NCBI RefSeq assembly: GCF_001292625.1
Contig: NZ_LAJH01000014.1
Coordinates: 124,001 to 188,000, forward strand
Origin: Shimia sp. SK013
Lineage (GTDB): Bacteria; Pseudomonadota; Alphaproteobacteria; Rhodobacterales; Rhodobacteraceae
Length of the DNA stretch: 64,000 bases
Direction of reading: 5' to 3'
In this document: positions 30,807 through 40,227 of the stretch, one piece after another
Layout of the letters: each line of letters opens with the position of its first letter
Position numbering within the stretch: position 1 is the stretch's first letter
Program-made: the position numbers and the translations under genes
The notes under the pieces: model-generated
What the model saw: the letters and a program-made list of their open reading frames with translations, nothing else
The model's database searches: none
What the model was told of the DNA's origin: nothing

Positions 30807-31251
30807 GGCTGTTCTCCTTCTTAAGGTTTAGAAGGGCGTTGTCCTCTTGCCGGATTTTGCCGACATGACAGGCAACCTCTTGCGAGGGCCACCAACACCA
30901 ATGAAGCCGCGCTTATACGCCCGTTTGCGGGGGAGTCAAGCGGGGTTTATTTCAATCGCGGCACCACCGCGCCGACCCAAGGGGGAGACGCAAAAGCGCC
31001 TGCCCTTGGGTATGTCAGCCGTGCGGACGGATCAGACCTAGGCTGGATCCGTGCCAAGGGTCGTTTTGATTGTACGCAAATGACGCGTAAGGCGCGTTAG
31101 ACGGGTTGCTTACAACGACGTCTCTTTCGCCCTCGCCTGGCTTCAAACCATCACGTCGGCGACGCATCCCTGTTTCGTGCGCTTCGAGCATCACTTAACA
31201 AAACCCTTGCCGAAACCGGTTTCGGAACTCAAGTTTGATTCGGGGAGCGAA
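30807..31251. other. Intergenic region between rpsD and the sugar-uptake operon
   Basis: About 445 bases between divergent genes. It must hold the rpsD promoter and the promoter of the LacI-headed operon; the only clear element is the LacI-type palindrome at 31210-31225. A 64-codon open frame (30847-31041) has no ribosome site or recognisable product and is rejected. Nothing else was found. Confidence 0.6.
31210..31225. promoter_or_regulatory. LacI-family operator (perfect palindrome)
   Basis: CCGAAACCGGTTTCGG is a perfect 16-bp palindrome with the central CG step that LacI-family dimers intercalate, 26 bases before the regulator's ATG. It fits autoregulation of the whole operon. No second copy is seen before the binding-protein gene. 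Confidence 0.7.
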
Positions 31252-32352
31252 ATGAATAGACGCATAGATCAGCAGGAAGGGACGAGTGTACGCTCGCGTG
31301 TGACGATTTCAGACGTCTCTGATGCGCTTGGGTTGACGAAGTCGACCGTGTCGCGTGCCCTGAACAACTACAGCGATATTTCCGAAAGTACGCGGCTGCG
31401 TGTGCAGCGCATGTCAGAGAAAATGGGCTATCAGCCCCTGAGCTATGCGCAGGCGATCCGCACCGGTCGAACGAAGTCGCTTGGCCTCGTTGTTCAGCTG
31501 TCCGACCACGACGCGCACCGACCGTTTCTGGCAGCGTTCCTTGCGGGCCTGTCGCAGGGCGCAAGCGATGAAGGCTGGACGATGACGATCGCAACAGCCG
31601 ACAGCCCCGAAGCGACGATCGACACGATCAAAACACTGATCAAGGATCGCAAGGCCGACGGTTTTATCCTGCCGCGCACGCTGCGCCATGATCCACGTGT
31701 GACTGTCTTACGCGATGCAGACGTCCCGTTCGTTTTGTATGGACGGTGCCACGATCCCGCCGGATGTGCCTGGCATGACATTCTTGGTGAAGACGCCATG
31801 CGCGATGCGGTCCGGCATCTGGTGAAGCTTGGTCACGTCCGGATCGGATTCATTAACGGCGGCGTGCAGTATAACTATTCCGCCCTGCGTCTTGAGGGAT
31901 TTTTGGCGGGCATGAAAGAGGCTGGTCTCACGACTGACCCCGCGCATGTGAAATCTGACGCAATGTCGATTGAAGGCGGTGAGGCGGCAAGCCTCGTAAT
32001 GCTGAGCACCGACACGCCGCCAACGGCAATCGTTTGCGCTGTCGATATGGCAGCGCTCGGCGTGTATCGCACCGCGGCCGATCTGGGGCTGACGATCGGG
32101 GCTGACCTGTCCCTGATCGGGTATGACGGAATTCCTGAGGGCGGGATGGTGACGCCGCAACTTACGACATTCGCCGTCGATCACACCGCATCGGGCCGTA
32201 GGCTGAGCAATCTCTTGATCCGCCGCATAGGCGGTGAGGACATTGAAACGCTGCGGGAGCTTGTTCCTGCAACGCTACAGGAGCGAGGGTCTACCGGACC
32301 ACCGCTCCTTACATCGACAGAACTGACCGCGCGGATCGCGTTGTTGGACTGA
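31252..32352 (+). CDS. LacI-family transcriptional regulator of sugar uptake
   Basis: A 366-residue regulator. The N-terminal helix-turn-helix (residues 17-40, VTISDVSDALGLTKSTVSRA) is followed by a periplasmic-binding-protein-like effector domain. A GGGGAG precedes the chosen ATG. It heads an operon with a binding protein, two permeases, a glycoside hydrolase and an ATPase, an order like aglR-aglEFGAK for alpha-glucoside uptake in rhizobia. The likely operator is the palindrome 31210-31225. The effector is presumably the transported sugar or its hydrolysis product. Confidence 0.88.
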   Translation: MNRRIDQQEGTSVRSRVTISDVSDALGLTKSTVSRALNNYSDISESTRLRVQRMSEKMGYQPLSYAQAIRTGRTKSLGLVVQLSDHDAHRPFLAAFLAGLSQGASDEGWTMTIATADSPEATIDTIKTLIKDRKADGFILPRTLRHDPRVTVLRDADVPFVLYGRCHDPAGCAWHDILGEDAMRDAVRHLVKLGHVRIGFINGGVQYNYSALRLEGFLAGMKEAGLTTDPAHVKSDAMSIEGGEAASLVMLSTDTPPTAIVCAVDMAALGVYRTAADLGLTIGADLSLIGYDGIPEGGMVTPQLTTFAVDHTASGRRLSNLLIRRIGGEDIETLRELVPATLQERGSTGPPLLTSTELTARIALLD

Positions 32353-32385
32353 GACGAAAATAGAGATTTAAAAGGGAGGAATACA

Positions 32386-33738
32386 ATGAATCTTAACTCG
32401 AAATCCATCATGTTGACGGGTGCCGCGACAGCGCTTGCCCTTACAGCAATGACCGCAAGTGCGGATGAGTTGCGCTTCTGGACAACGGAAGAACAGCCAG
32501 AGCGGTTGGCGCGCCAGGAACAGATGGCGGCTGATTTCGCCGCTGCGTCAGGCCACACCGTTGAGGTGATCCCGGTCACCGAAAGCGACCTTGGCACCCG
32601 TGCAACGGCTGCTTTTGCTGCTGGCGATTTGCCTGACGTGATCTATCACCCGCTGCAATATGCCCTGCCTTGGGCCGAGGACGGTATTCTGGATACCGAT
32701 GCTGCTACTGATGTCATCGAGGGCCTTGGTGCTGATACTTTTGCACCCGGCGCGTTGAACATGGCGGCCTCAAACGGCGGCTATGCCTCAGTTCCGGTTG
32801 ATGGCTGGACGCAGATGGTCGTGTACCGCGCTGACAAGTTCCAAGAGGCGGGCCTTGAGCCACCAAACAGCTACGCCAATGTCATCGCTGCGCTAGAAGC
32901 CTTGCACAACCCGCCTGAAATGTATGGCTTCGTTGCACCGACCAAGATCGACGAAAGCTTCATGAGCCAAGTGCTTGAGCATGTGTTCCTCGCCAACGGT
33001 GTGTCTCCTGTGGGCGCAGATGGCGTTCAGCCGCTGGACGAAGCCAAGACGATTGAAGTCTTGGAATTCTATAAGGCCATCGTGGACGCATCTCCGGAAG
33101 GTGAGCTTTACTGGGATCAGTCCCGTACACTTTACTTCTCGGGCAATGCGGCGATGATTATTTGGTCACCGTTCATCCTTGATGAACTGGCTGGTCTGCG
33201 TGACAGCGCTCCACCCACGATCAATGACGATCCGACATCGCGTGATCTGGCGGCTGCCACAGGTATCGTAACTAACTTTGCGGGCCCGTCCAACGCTGAT
33301 GGCGCGGCATGGGGTGACATCCGCTATTTTGGTATCTCGTCTGATGCACAGACTGATGCGGCGATGGAGTTCGTGGCCTATTCGATGAACGAAGGCTATG
33401 GGCAGACGCTTGCCATTGCGCCAGAGGGCAAGTTCCCTGTGCGTCGCGGCACGGCCGGCAATCCAACGCAGTTCGCCGACCTTTGGGCGACATTGGACGT
33501 TGGTGTAGACCGCAAAGCGCCGTTGGGTAACCTCTATGATGCGGCAATGATCGAGGAGATCGTTGGCGGTCTGGACGTGGCGCAGCGTTGGGGCGTGGCT
33601 GATGGTCAATTGGCAGCCGCATCCAAGATCATCAACAGCATGGTGATCAACCGTCTGGTGCGTGAATATGTCGATGGTGAGCGTGATGGTCCGGCGACTG
33701 TCGCCGCACTGAACGACGCGATTGCAGCGATTGATTAA
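32386..33738 (+). CDS. ABC sugar transporter, extracellular solute-binding protein (family 1)
   Basis: A 450-residue periplasmic binding protein. A signal peptide (residues 1 to about 26, ending TAMTASA) precedes the mature start DELRFWTTEE. Motifs such as GDLPDVIYHPLQYALPW and the ligand-site stretch GYASVPVDGWTQMVVYR are those of the MalE/UgpB class. GGAGG stands before the ATG. It captures the substrate for the permease pair encoded downstream. It belongs to the oligosaccharide class, so a disaccharide or glycosyl-glycerate ligand is plausible. Confidence 0.88.
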   Translation: MNLNSKSIMLTGAATALALTAMTASADELRFWTTEEQPERLARQEQMAADFAAASGHTVEVIPVTESDLGTRATAAFAAGDLPDVIYHPLQYALPWAEDGILDTDAATDVIEGLGADTFAPGALNMAASNGGYASVPVDGWTQMVVYRADKFQEAGLEPPNSYANVIAALEALHNPPEMYGFVAPTKIDESFMSQVLEHVFLANGVSPVGADGVQPLDEAKTIEVLEFYKAIVDASPEGELYWDQSRTLYFSGNAAMIIWSPFILDELAGLRDSAPPTINDDPTSRDLAAATGIVTNFAGPSNADGAAWGDIRYFGISSDAQTDAAMEFVAYSMNEGYGQTLAIAPEGKFPVRRGTAGNPTQFADLWATLDVGVDRKAPLGNLYDAAMIEEIVGGLDVAQRWGVADGQLAAASKIINSMVINRLVREYVDGERDGPATVAALNDAIAAID

Positions 33739-33814
33739 ACTTCGCTGATCCAAAATTGCGCGGCGGCCACGTGTCGCCGCGCTTCCTCATACGACCAAAC
33801 CGGAGCATTCCGTC

Positions 33815-35059
33815 ATGACTGCTGCTGTCCCCCCTAAGGGCACCGGCCCCCTTGCGCGTCTTGAAGCGCGACTGGCGTGGGGTCTTCTGTTGCCGACGAT
33901 CAGCATCGTCGCCCTTGTCGTCATATTGCCACTGCTCGCGATCTTCTGGATCAGCGTGAAACCAGTCTCGCTGGCTGACCTGCGCCCGCCTGAAGTGGTG
34001 TTGCGAGAAGACCTGCGCGGCAATCCGGAAGTTGCGGGCGACGAAGCCACGATCCGGTATCGCCTGCGCAATTCGTCCAAGGATCAACCCATCTCCGGAG
34101 TGTCTTTCCGAGACACGATCCCCGCTGGGCTTACCGTGACAGAAGTTGACCCGCGCTGCACTCTGGATGGCGATGCCTTCGCTTGTGATCTTGGCGACTG
34201 GGAAGGCGGCTATCGCGAAACGCTGTTGGTGCCGGTGATTGTTGCACAGGCCTATCTGGACTCAGGGATTAGACCTCAGGACATCGACCCTGATATTAAA
34301 GGCCGCTCGTCGAATGTGATGACAAACGCCACGTTCACGCTCGATAATTTCGCACGCATCTTCAACGGCGAGGAATTCTGGACAGTGCTGTGGACTACGC
34401 TTTTTTACACTGTGTTCGGAACCATTGGCGCGCTCCTTTTTGGGTTGTTCGCCGCTCTTTTGCTGAACAAGACCTTCCGTGGGCAGGGCATCCTGCGCGG
34501 TCTTTATCTGTTTCCCTACGTCTCTCCAGTTATCGCAGTGGCCTTTGCGTGGGTGATCCTGTTCGATCCCTTCTCGGGCTCGGCCAACGCGCTGTTGATC
34601 CAAATGGGCGTGACGCAACAATCCATCAATTTCTTTGGACAGCGACCGCTTGCACTGATCATGGTGACGGTCTTTGAAATCTGGCGCTATTTCCCGCTGT
34701 CGTTCCTGTTCATTCTGGCGCGGATGCAGTCGATTGATACAGATATGTACGAGGCCGCCGACATGGACGGCGCGTCCCCGTTCCAGCAGTTCTGGTATTT
34801 GTCTGTGCCACAATTGCTGGGCATTCTGTCGGTGCTGTTCCTGTTGCGCTTCATCTGGACGTTCAACAAATTCGACGACATTTTCCTGCTGACCGGTGGC
34901 AATGCCGGAACACGGACTTTGACTGTGAACGTCTATGAACAGGCCTTTGCGATTTCCAATATCGGGGCGGGGGCGGCAGTGGCCGTCGTGATCTTTGGCT
35001 GCCTACTGCTGTTCTCGGCGTTCTTCTTCCGCTTCATCAGCCGCGAGGAAGGGCTATGA
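33815..35059 (+). CDS. ABC sugar permease (MalF type) with DUF11-like extracytoplasmic insertion
   Basis: A 414-residue inner-membrane permease. TM1 is at about 22-47 and the remaining five segments run from about 190 to the end, with the ATPase-coupling EAA loop YEAADMDGASPFQQFWYLS. Between TM1 and TM2, residues about 50-170 hold a globular insertion of about 120 residues; positions 75-143 resemble a DUF11 Ig-like repeat (ATIRYRLRNSS, RDTIPAGLTV, CDLGDWEGG), with two cysteines (115, 124). Ordinary MalF-like permeases have only a short loop here; E. coli MalF has its big loop between other helices. The start of the next permease overlaps its stop. Confidence 0.88.
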   Translation: MTAAVPPKGTGPLARLEARLAWGLLLPTISIVALVVILPLLAIFWISVKPVSLADLRPPEVVLREDLRGNPEVAGDEATIRYRLRNSSKDQPISGVSFRDTIPAGLTVTEVDPRCTLDGDAFACDLGDWEGGYRETLLVPVIVAQAYLDSGIRPQDIDPDIKGRSSNVMTNATFTLDNFARIFNGEEFWTVLWTTLFYTVFGTIGALLFGLFAALLLNKTFRGQGILRGLYLFPYVSPVIAVAFAWVILFDPFSGSANALLIQMGVTQQSINFFGQRPLALIMVTVFEIWRYFPLSFLFILARMQSIDTDMYEAADMDGASPFQQFWYLSVPQLLGILSVLFLLRFIWTFNKFDDIFLLTGGNAGTRTLTVNVYEQAFAISNIGAGAAVAVVIFGCLLLFSAFFFRFISREEGL

Positions 35060-36267
35060 TGACCATGCTGCGCCAAGGCTCTGTGACCGCTGTTATCATC
35101 GGAATTCTGTGGACGTTTCTGATCGCCACAACCGTCGCCGTTTCTCTCAGTTTTGCCACCGGCGAAGCCTTCCGTCCGAGCCTGCTGGGTTCTCTGGTTT
35201 GGGGTGCCGCTCTTGGGTTGGCGTGCCTGCCGGGACCAAAATGGAAACCGATGGGTGCGGCGATGCTCGTCGCAATCGCCTGTTATCTCGGCTACGGCCC
35301 GTTGGTCATCGCTGAAACCGTTTCGGTATTCTCGGGCGTGATTGGGGCACTGGCCGCAGCCGGGTTTTCCGTCCTCGGGCTCTGGATCATCCTTGACGAC
35401 ATGGCACTGGGCGCAAACAACCGCCACGTGTTCGAGGCGGCGGTGATCCGGTTTCTTTCTGGCTTTGGCTACATCTTCTTCACCGCAATCGTCTTGATAC
35501 CGTTTTACGTGATGGTCCTTACCAGTCTGAAGAACCAGTCAGAGCTGATGCAAAACCCGCTCGATTTTAGTATCGAGCTGTCCAAAGGCTGGGAGCTGTT
35601 TCGGTCTTACGAAGAACTGTTCAACCAGTTCAACTTCGGCACCTATCTGCTCAACTCATTCGTTATTTCAGTTCTGACTGTATTCATCACGCTGCTGTTC
35701 GCGGTGCCTGGTGCCTATGCCGTGGCCAGACTGCGGTTCCGGGGGCGGGCCGCGTTCTCACGCGCGATCCTGTTGATCTACATGGTGCCGATGATCGTTC
35801 TCGCGTTGCCGATCTACATCGCCTACTCGATGACTGGGCTGCGCAACACGATTGGTGGCATCGTTATGATCTATCCAGTCACAACAATTCCTGTGGCGCT
35901 GTACATGCTGCAAGGCTATTTTCGCGGGCTTCCCGCAGAGGTCGAAGAAGCAGGCCTGATGGACGGGCTTTCGCGCCTCAAGGTGATCTGGAAAATCACT
36001 TTGCCCCTGTCTTTGCCTGCGATGGCGTCGGTGTCCCTCTACGTTTTCATGATCGCGTGGAACGAATTCCTGCTCGCGTTTATGCTGCTGGACGACCCGT
36101 CGAAATTTACCCTGACCCGGGGGATCGCGTCGCTCAACTCATCTGAAATTCCGCGCCAGCACCTGATGGCAGGCGCCGTCATCGCGACGGTGCCGATCAT
36201 GGTGATCTTCCTCGGATTGGAACGCTTTATGACGAAAGGGCTGACCGCAGGGTCGGTGAAGGGATAA
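35056..36267 (+). CDS. ABC sugar permease (MalG type) with extra N-terminal membrane segments
   Basis: A 403-residue permease, about 120 residues longer than MalG relatives. The usual six-helix core starts near residue 133 (FLSGFGYIFFTAIVLIPFY) and holds the EAA loop VEEAGLMDGLSRLKVIWKIT. In front are three or four additional hydrophobic segments (for example AVIIGILWTFLIATTVAV and VWGAALGLACL). The start overlaps the MalF-type gene by four bases. With the DUF11-like insertion next door, this makes the transporter structurally unusual. Confidence 0.87.
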   Translation: MMTMLRQGSVTAVIIGILWTFLIATTVAVSLSFATGEAFRPSLLGSLVWGAALGLACLPGPKWKPMGAAMLVAIACYLGYGPLVIAETVSVFSGVIGALAAAGFSVLGLWIILDDMALGANNRHVFEAAVIRFLSGFGYIFFTAIVLIPFYVMVLTSLKNQSELMQNPLDFSIELSKGWELFRSYEELFNQFNFGTYLLNSFVISVLTVFITLLFAVPGAYAVARLRFRGRAAFSRAILLIYMVPMIVLALPIYIAYSMTGLRNTIGGIVMIYPVTTIPVALYMLQGYFRGLPAEVEEAGLMDGLSRLKVIWKITLPLSLPAMASVSLYVFMIAWNEFLLAFMLLDDPSKFTLTRGIASLNSSEIPRQHLMAGAVIATVPIMVIFLGLERFMTKGLTAGSVKG

Positions 36268-36268
36268 A

Positions 36269-37534
36269 ATGATGGACCAAACAAATCTGCACGAGCAGGC
36301 CCGCGACATACTGCGCATGAACGACAAGGGCGGATATACCCTGCCGACCCACGGGCTTTATCCCTACCAATGGAATTGGGACAGCGCGTTTGCCGCTTGG
36401 GGGTTCACGACCTTCGACGCCGATCGTGGCTGGACTGAATTGGAGACGCTGCTGTCGGGCCAATGGGAGGACGGCATGGTGCCACACATCCTCTTTCACC
36501 GCTCTGATCCCGGCTATTTTCCCGGGCCGGACGTCTGGTCTGGCCGCGGGCCAATCGCGTCCTCTGGAATCAGTCAGCCACCCGTCGCCGCAACCTTCAT
36601 GGCGAAAATGCTAAAGATGGACCCGAGCGGAGAACCACGCGCCCGCGCGATGTGGCCCAAACTCAACGCCTGGCATCGCTGGTTCATGGAGTGGCGGCTG
36701 GACAGTGGCGCCGTCTGCGTCACCCACCCGTGGGAGGCAGGTCGAGACAATGCGCCCGACTGGGATGGCCCGATGAAGGCGATCGATGCGTCAGACGTCG
36801 GCGAATACACCCGCCGCGATACATCCCACGTCGATCCGGCCATGCGCCCAACGAAATATGATTACGACCGCTATCTCAAATTGGTGCAACTGGGCGTGTC
36901 GGTGAACTGGGATCAGGCGAAACTGCGCGACATCAACCCGTTTCGCGTCGCCGATCCAACGATGACCTTCACCTTGTTGCGCGCCCAACGCGATATGATC
37001 GACATGGGCCGCAAGTTTGGCCACGACGTGACCGAAATCGAAGATTGGATAGCGATCCTTGAGGACGGGGCAAAAACCCTCTGGAACGAGGATCTTCAAG
37101 CCTACGACAGCCGCGACACCCGTGCGGGAAACTTCAACGGCGTGCTCTCCAACGCCTCGGCGCTGTGCTGGTACGGCGGCATCAACAACGCCGCCGCCTT
37201 GCCGGAGGTCACTCGAATGGTCGAAAATGTGACCTACGCCATTTCCAGTTTCGATCCGGACGCAGATGGCTTTGAACCCCTGCGCTACTGGCGAGGGCCA
37301 ACCTGGCCGATCATGAACTATCTGGTGGGGTCGGGCATGGAAGAACAAGGCGTGACAGCGCTCGCACAGCGTATCCGCTCAGACACCGCGACACTGATGC
37401 AGCAAAACGGCTTTGCTGAATACTATCACCCACATGACGGCACGCCCGCCGGCGGGGGCACCTTTACATGGACCGCCGCCGTCTGGCTCGGCTGGGCCGG
37501 GGACGATCTGCAATCCCAAAGGGGGGCCGCCTGA
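36269..37534 (+). CDS. MGH1/GH63-like glycoside hydrolase
   Basis: A 421-residue cytoplasmic (alpha/alpha)6-barrel hydrolase of clan GH-G, related to mannosyl- and glucosylglycerate hydrolases. Signatures are [14 protein letters not shown] near residue 32, [15 protein letters not shown] and the C-terminal [20 protein letters not shown]. The latter glutamate resembles the catalytic base of the family. It lies between permease and ATPase genes, so it should cleave the imported glycoside. Mannosylglycerate, glucosylglycerate or another glycosylated compatible solute is my guess; an alpha-glucoside is the alternative. An ATG one codon downstream is an equally possible start. Confidence 0.75.
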   Translation: MMDQTNLHEQARDILRMNDKGGYTLPTHGLYPYQWNWDSAFAAWGFTTFDADRGWTELETLLSGQWEDGMVPHILFHRSDPGYFPGPDVWSGRGPIASSGISQPPVAATFMAKMLKMDPSGEPRARAMWPKLNAWHRWFMEWRLDSGAVCVTHPWEAGRDNAPDWDGPMKAIDASDVGEYTRRDTSHVDPAMRPTKYDYDRYLKLVQLGVSVNWDQAKLRDINPFRVADPTMTFTLLRAQRDMIDMGRKFGHDVTEIEDWIAILEDGAKTLWNEDLQAYDSRDTRAGNFNGVLSNASALCWYGGINNAAALPEVTRMVENVTYAISSFDPDADGFEPLRYWRGPTWPIMNYLVGSGMEEQGVTALAQRIRSDTATLMQQNGFAEYYHPHDGTPAGGGTFTWTAAVWLGWAGDDLQSQRGAA

Positions 37535-38556
37535 TGTCATCAATCACCCTCAAAGCAGTCGAAAAGTGGTTCGGCGACGTTCAGGTCATCAAAGGTGTAG
37601 ATCTAGATATCGCCGAAGGGGAATTCATCATCTTCGTTGGGCCATCTGGCTGCGGAAAATCAACGCTCCTGCGCATGATTGCAGGGCTTGAAGAAACATC
37701 GCGCGGCCAGATCATGATTTCAGGTCGCGATGCCACAGCGGAACCGCCGAGCAAACGCGGCCTTGCAATGGTGTTTCAGTCGTATGCACTTTATCCGCAT
37801 ATGTCGGTGCGCGATAACGTGGGCTTCCCGCTCAAGTCCGCTGGGCTTCCGGCGGCGGAAGTGGCCGAAAAAGTAGATGCTGCAGCCAAGGTTCTGAAGC
37901 TGGATTCCTATATGGACCGCAGACCAAAGGACCTCTCCGGCGGGCAACGCCAGCGCGTGGCCATCGGGCGGTCCATTGTACGTGACCCCACGGCGTTCCT
38001 GTTCGATGAACCCCTGTCAAACCTAGACGCCGCCCTTCGAGTGGAAATGCGCTACGAAATTGCCAAGCTTCACCAGTCGCTCAAATCCACGATGATCTAC
38101 GTGACCCATGATCAGATCGAAGCCATGACGCTGGCGGATCGGATCGTCGTGCTTGAGGCAGGCAAAGTCGCGCAAATCGGCACGCCGCGCGATCTTTACG
38201 AGAACCCTGCGAACCTGTTTGTCGCGCAGTTTATTGGGTCCCCTCGCATGAACCTGATAGACGTTTCAAACGTAGAGCTCACGGGAATGCCCGATGGCAC
38301 TCGCCACATTGGCATTCGCCCCGAACATATCGAGCAGGCGCCTGACGGCTCCGCAGTTATTGACGGAACCGTCGACGTGCTGGAATACTTGGGTGCCGAC
38401 ACGTTCGTGGTCATGGATTGCGGCAAAGCCGGACAAGTGACGTTCCGGATTAATGGCGACACGCCCCTCAAGCCGGGGGACAGAATTGGTCTGCGGTTCC
38501 ACAATACTCATCTTCACTACTTCGATGCGGAGGGGCACGCGTTCAAGACCCCCTGA
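37534..38556 (+). CDS. ABC transporter ATP-binding protein (UgpC/MalK type)
   Basis: A 340-residue ATPase that energises sugar import. Walker [10 protein letters not shown] is at 36-44, the Q-loop in [14 protein letters not shown], the signature [14 protein letters not shown], Walker [14 protein letters not shown], and the H-loop in [10 protein letters not shown]. The C-terminal 100 residues are a TOBE/MalK regulatory domain ([10 protein letters not shown]). Its ATG shares one base with the preceding hydrolase stop. It closes the recognisable operon. Confidence 0.92.
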   Translation: MSSITLKAVEKWFGDVQVIKGVDLDIAEGEFIIFVGPSGCGKSTLLRMIAGLEETSRGQIMISGRDATAEPPSKRGLAMVFQSYALYPHMSVRDNVGFPLKSAGLPAAEVAEKVDAAAKVLKLDSYMDRRPKDLSGGQRQRVAIGRSIVRDPTAFLFDEPLSNLDAALRVEMRYEIAKLHQSLKSTMIYVTHDQIEAMTLADRIVVLEAGKVAQIGTPRDLYENPANLFVAQFIGSPRMNLIDVSNVELTGMPDGTRHIGIRPEHIEQAPDGSAVIDGTVDVLEYLGADTFVVMDCGKAGQVTFRINGDTPLKPGDRIGLRFHNTHLHYFDAEGHAFKTP

Positions 38557-38623
38557 CCTCCACTCCTCAAAACCAACAGATCTGCTGGGGAAAAGCCAAA
38601 CATGTGGTCGCCTCCCGCTGTCG

Positions 38624-38899
38624 GTGGATATCACCAACTGCGAAACGGGCAACATCGAAGAGATGGGCCTGTTCCTGTTCGAACTGCGCAACGGCTTGCG
38701 GGGTGGTCGAGCTTTTGGTTTCGATGACGCAAGTGGCTTCGCGGTGGCCCAAGGCAGGACAGTCTGGTGTGACGGTATCCGGCATGCCTGTGCTGCGGGC
38801 GAGATACTGCGCCTTGCTCCAGGGGACAGCGTGACCCTCATGGAAGATACGGATCAGACGCCTCTGCTTGTCAGCAACAATCGTGACTGGCTGAGCTAG
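38624..38899 (+). CDS. Hypothetical short protein or remnant after the ABC operon
   Basis: An open frame of 91 codons directly downstream of the ATPase gene. A GTG at 38624 or an ATG at 38663 could start it; neither has a good ribosome site. The peptide has a stretch that looks folded (GRAFGFDDASGFAVAQGRTVW, then AAGEILRLAPGDSVTLME), somewhat like the edge of a cupin or beta-sandwich domain. It may be a small last operon gene or the remnant of a longer gene. I cannot name it. Confidence 0.35.
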   Translation: MDITNCETGNIEEMGLFLFELRNGLRGGRAFGFDDASGFAVAQGRTVWCDGIRHACAAGEILRLAPGDSVTLMEDTDQTPLLVSNNRDWLS

Positions 38900-39126
38900 G
38901 CATCTATCTTTTAGATCAGGTCGATATTGGAAAAGTCATGATTTTCCGAAAAGCGGCCGTTCGCAGTCATACAGAAAATGGGAAATCTGGGCTCAAACCT
39001 GCCATTCTCTGCTCCTGCATGGCTCCCTAGACAAACCAACACGCCATCTTCGGCAGTCGTAAGCCATCAAAAAAACGCCCCGATCCGTTGGATCAGGACA
39101 TTTTGCATTCTAACACTGCGACATTC

Positions 39127-40197
39127 TCAGGCCGCGTCGTGCATCAGTATCGCCGCCTCGCTCGCAGTCAGATTTCGGCGCGCATAGGGTCCATAGGTGT
39201 GCGGATTGATCTCCAACTCCGGCAGCTTCTCCAACAGCCGTGCACGATCACTGTCCGCAAGCGACTCCATAGCGGCGTTTGCCGGATGAAAACTTTCGCT
39301 CTCAACCCCATTGGCCCACAGGATCTCGTGTCCTGGCAACAACAGGTGCACATATGTCACCTCCCGCAGCGCATGATCCACCGCCACGCTTGACCCGTTC
39401 ACCAGATCTCGCGCCGCTACCAGGACTTCATTTGTATTAAACAACGCCCGTGCCGCCGCCCCGCGCACCAACATACGGTGATCAGGTGAAACCAGCAGTT
39501 CTTCGTCCGGACGATCAATGCCCAGCGCGCCCGCGCGAATGCGAATTGGCCGCAGCTTTGGCATCGCGAACAAACGCGCGCCGGTCATACGCCGGCTGCC
39601 AATCCACTGAACATCCTGCGCACCGTTGTCGCGGGTTTGCACACGATCGCCTTCCCGCAAATCCTCGATACGACGTGGCCCTTCAGGGGTCGCAATCATA
39701 GTGCCCGGTGTGAAACAAATCACCCCGGCGCCCGCCGTTCCCGGCGCGCGCGTTTCAAGCGCTTCCATAGAATGATGCACAACCCAAAGCTCACGCCCTT
39801 TTGGCGGAAGCTCGTCCAAAAACATCAACAAAGGTGCACTGCCCGGCACCTCGATCACTGTCGCAGTAAAGCTGTGCGTTCCGTCGGTGACGACAAAACC
39901 GCCCTCCATGAGCGGATCGTCTCCCTCCAGATGTCCAAGGTCAACTGATGTCCCATCCCCGGTTACAGCTGCGCCTACCAAACGGCGCACAATGCGCGCC
40001 GCCCGTTTTCGTATATTTGTCCCTTCTTCCCCATGGTCGAGACGCAAAAGCGTGCCGGAGCCGTCCACTTGGACGGCATCCCCAGTCCACGACCACACCA
40101 CGCCTGTTTCCAGCGTTTGTACCGGTGCGGCCCTAAGACCATCTACTTCTGTTTGCGACCAGGAGATGACGAACGTGCCACGAAAGCCCGTTTTCAT
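39127..40197 (-). CDS. Hint-domain (Hedgehog/intein) protein
   Basis: A 356-residue protein with an N-terminal unknown domain and a C-terminal Hint module starting at Cys161 in CFTPGTMIATPEGPRRIEDL, followed by GDRVQTRDNG and the block SPDHRML. The Hint fold normally cleaves the chain at the Cys through an N-to-S acyl shift, so self-processing is possible. No Asn-Cys splice junction follows, so it is not a splicing intein. The start at 40197 (MKTGFRGTF) has AGG upstream; an ATG six codons earlier lacks one. A perfect CtrA-type site lies 31 bases upstream. Such proteins are common in roseobacters; their task is unknown. Confidence 0.85.
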   Translation of the reverse strand: MKTGFRGTFVISWSQTEVDGLRAAPVQTLETGVVWSWTGDAVQVDGSGTLLRLDHGEEGTNIRKRAARIVRRLVGAAVTGDGTSVDLGHLEGDDPLMEGGFVVTDGTHSFTATVIEVPGSAPLLMFLDELPPKGRELWVVHHSMEALETRAPGTAGAGVICFTPGTMIATPEGPRRIEDLREGDRVQTRDNGAQDVQWIGSRRMTGARLFAMPKLRPIRIRAGALGIDRPDEELLVSPDHRMLVRGAAARALFNTNEVLVAARDLVNGSSVAVDHALREVTYVHLLLPGHEILWANGVESESFHPANAAMESLADSDRARLLEKLPELEINPHTYGPYARRNLTASEAAILMHDAA

Positions 40198-40227
40198 TGC
40201 CCGATAACCTGCCATTTAGTTTTTTTA

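Noticed and set aside
30847-31041. A 64-codon frame upstream of the LacI gene
   Set aside because: No ribosome site and no recognisable protein features; in a GC-rich gap such frames arise by chance.
39127-40197. Possible intein
   Set aside because: The Hint fold is present but there is no C-terminal Asn plus nucleophile and no flanking host protein.
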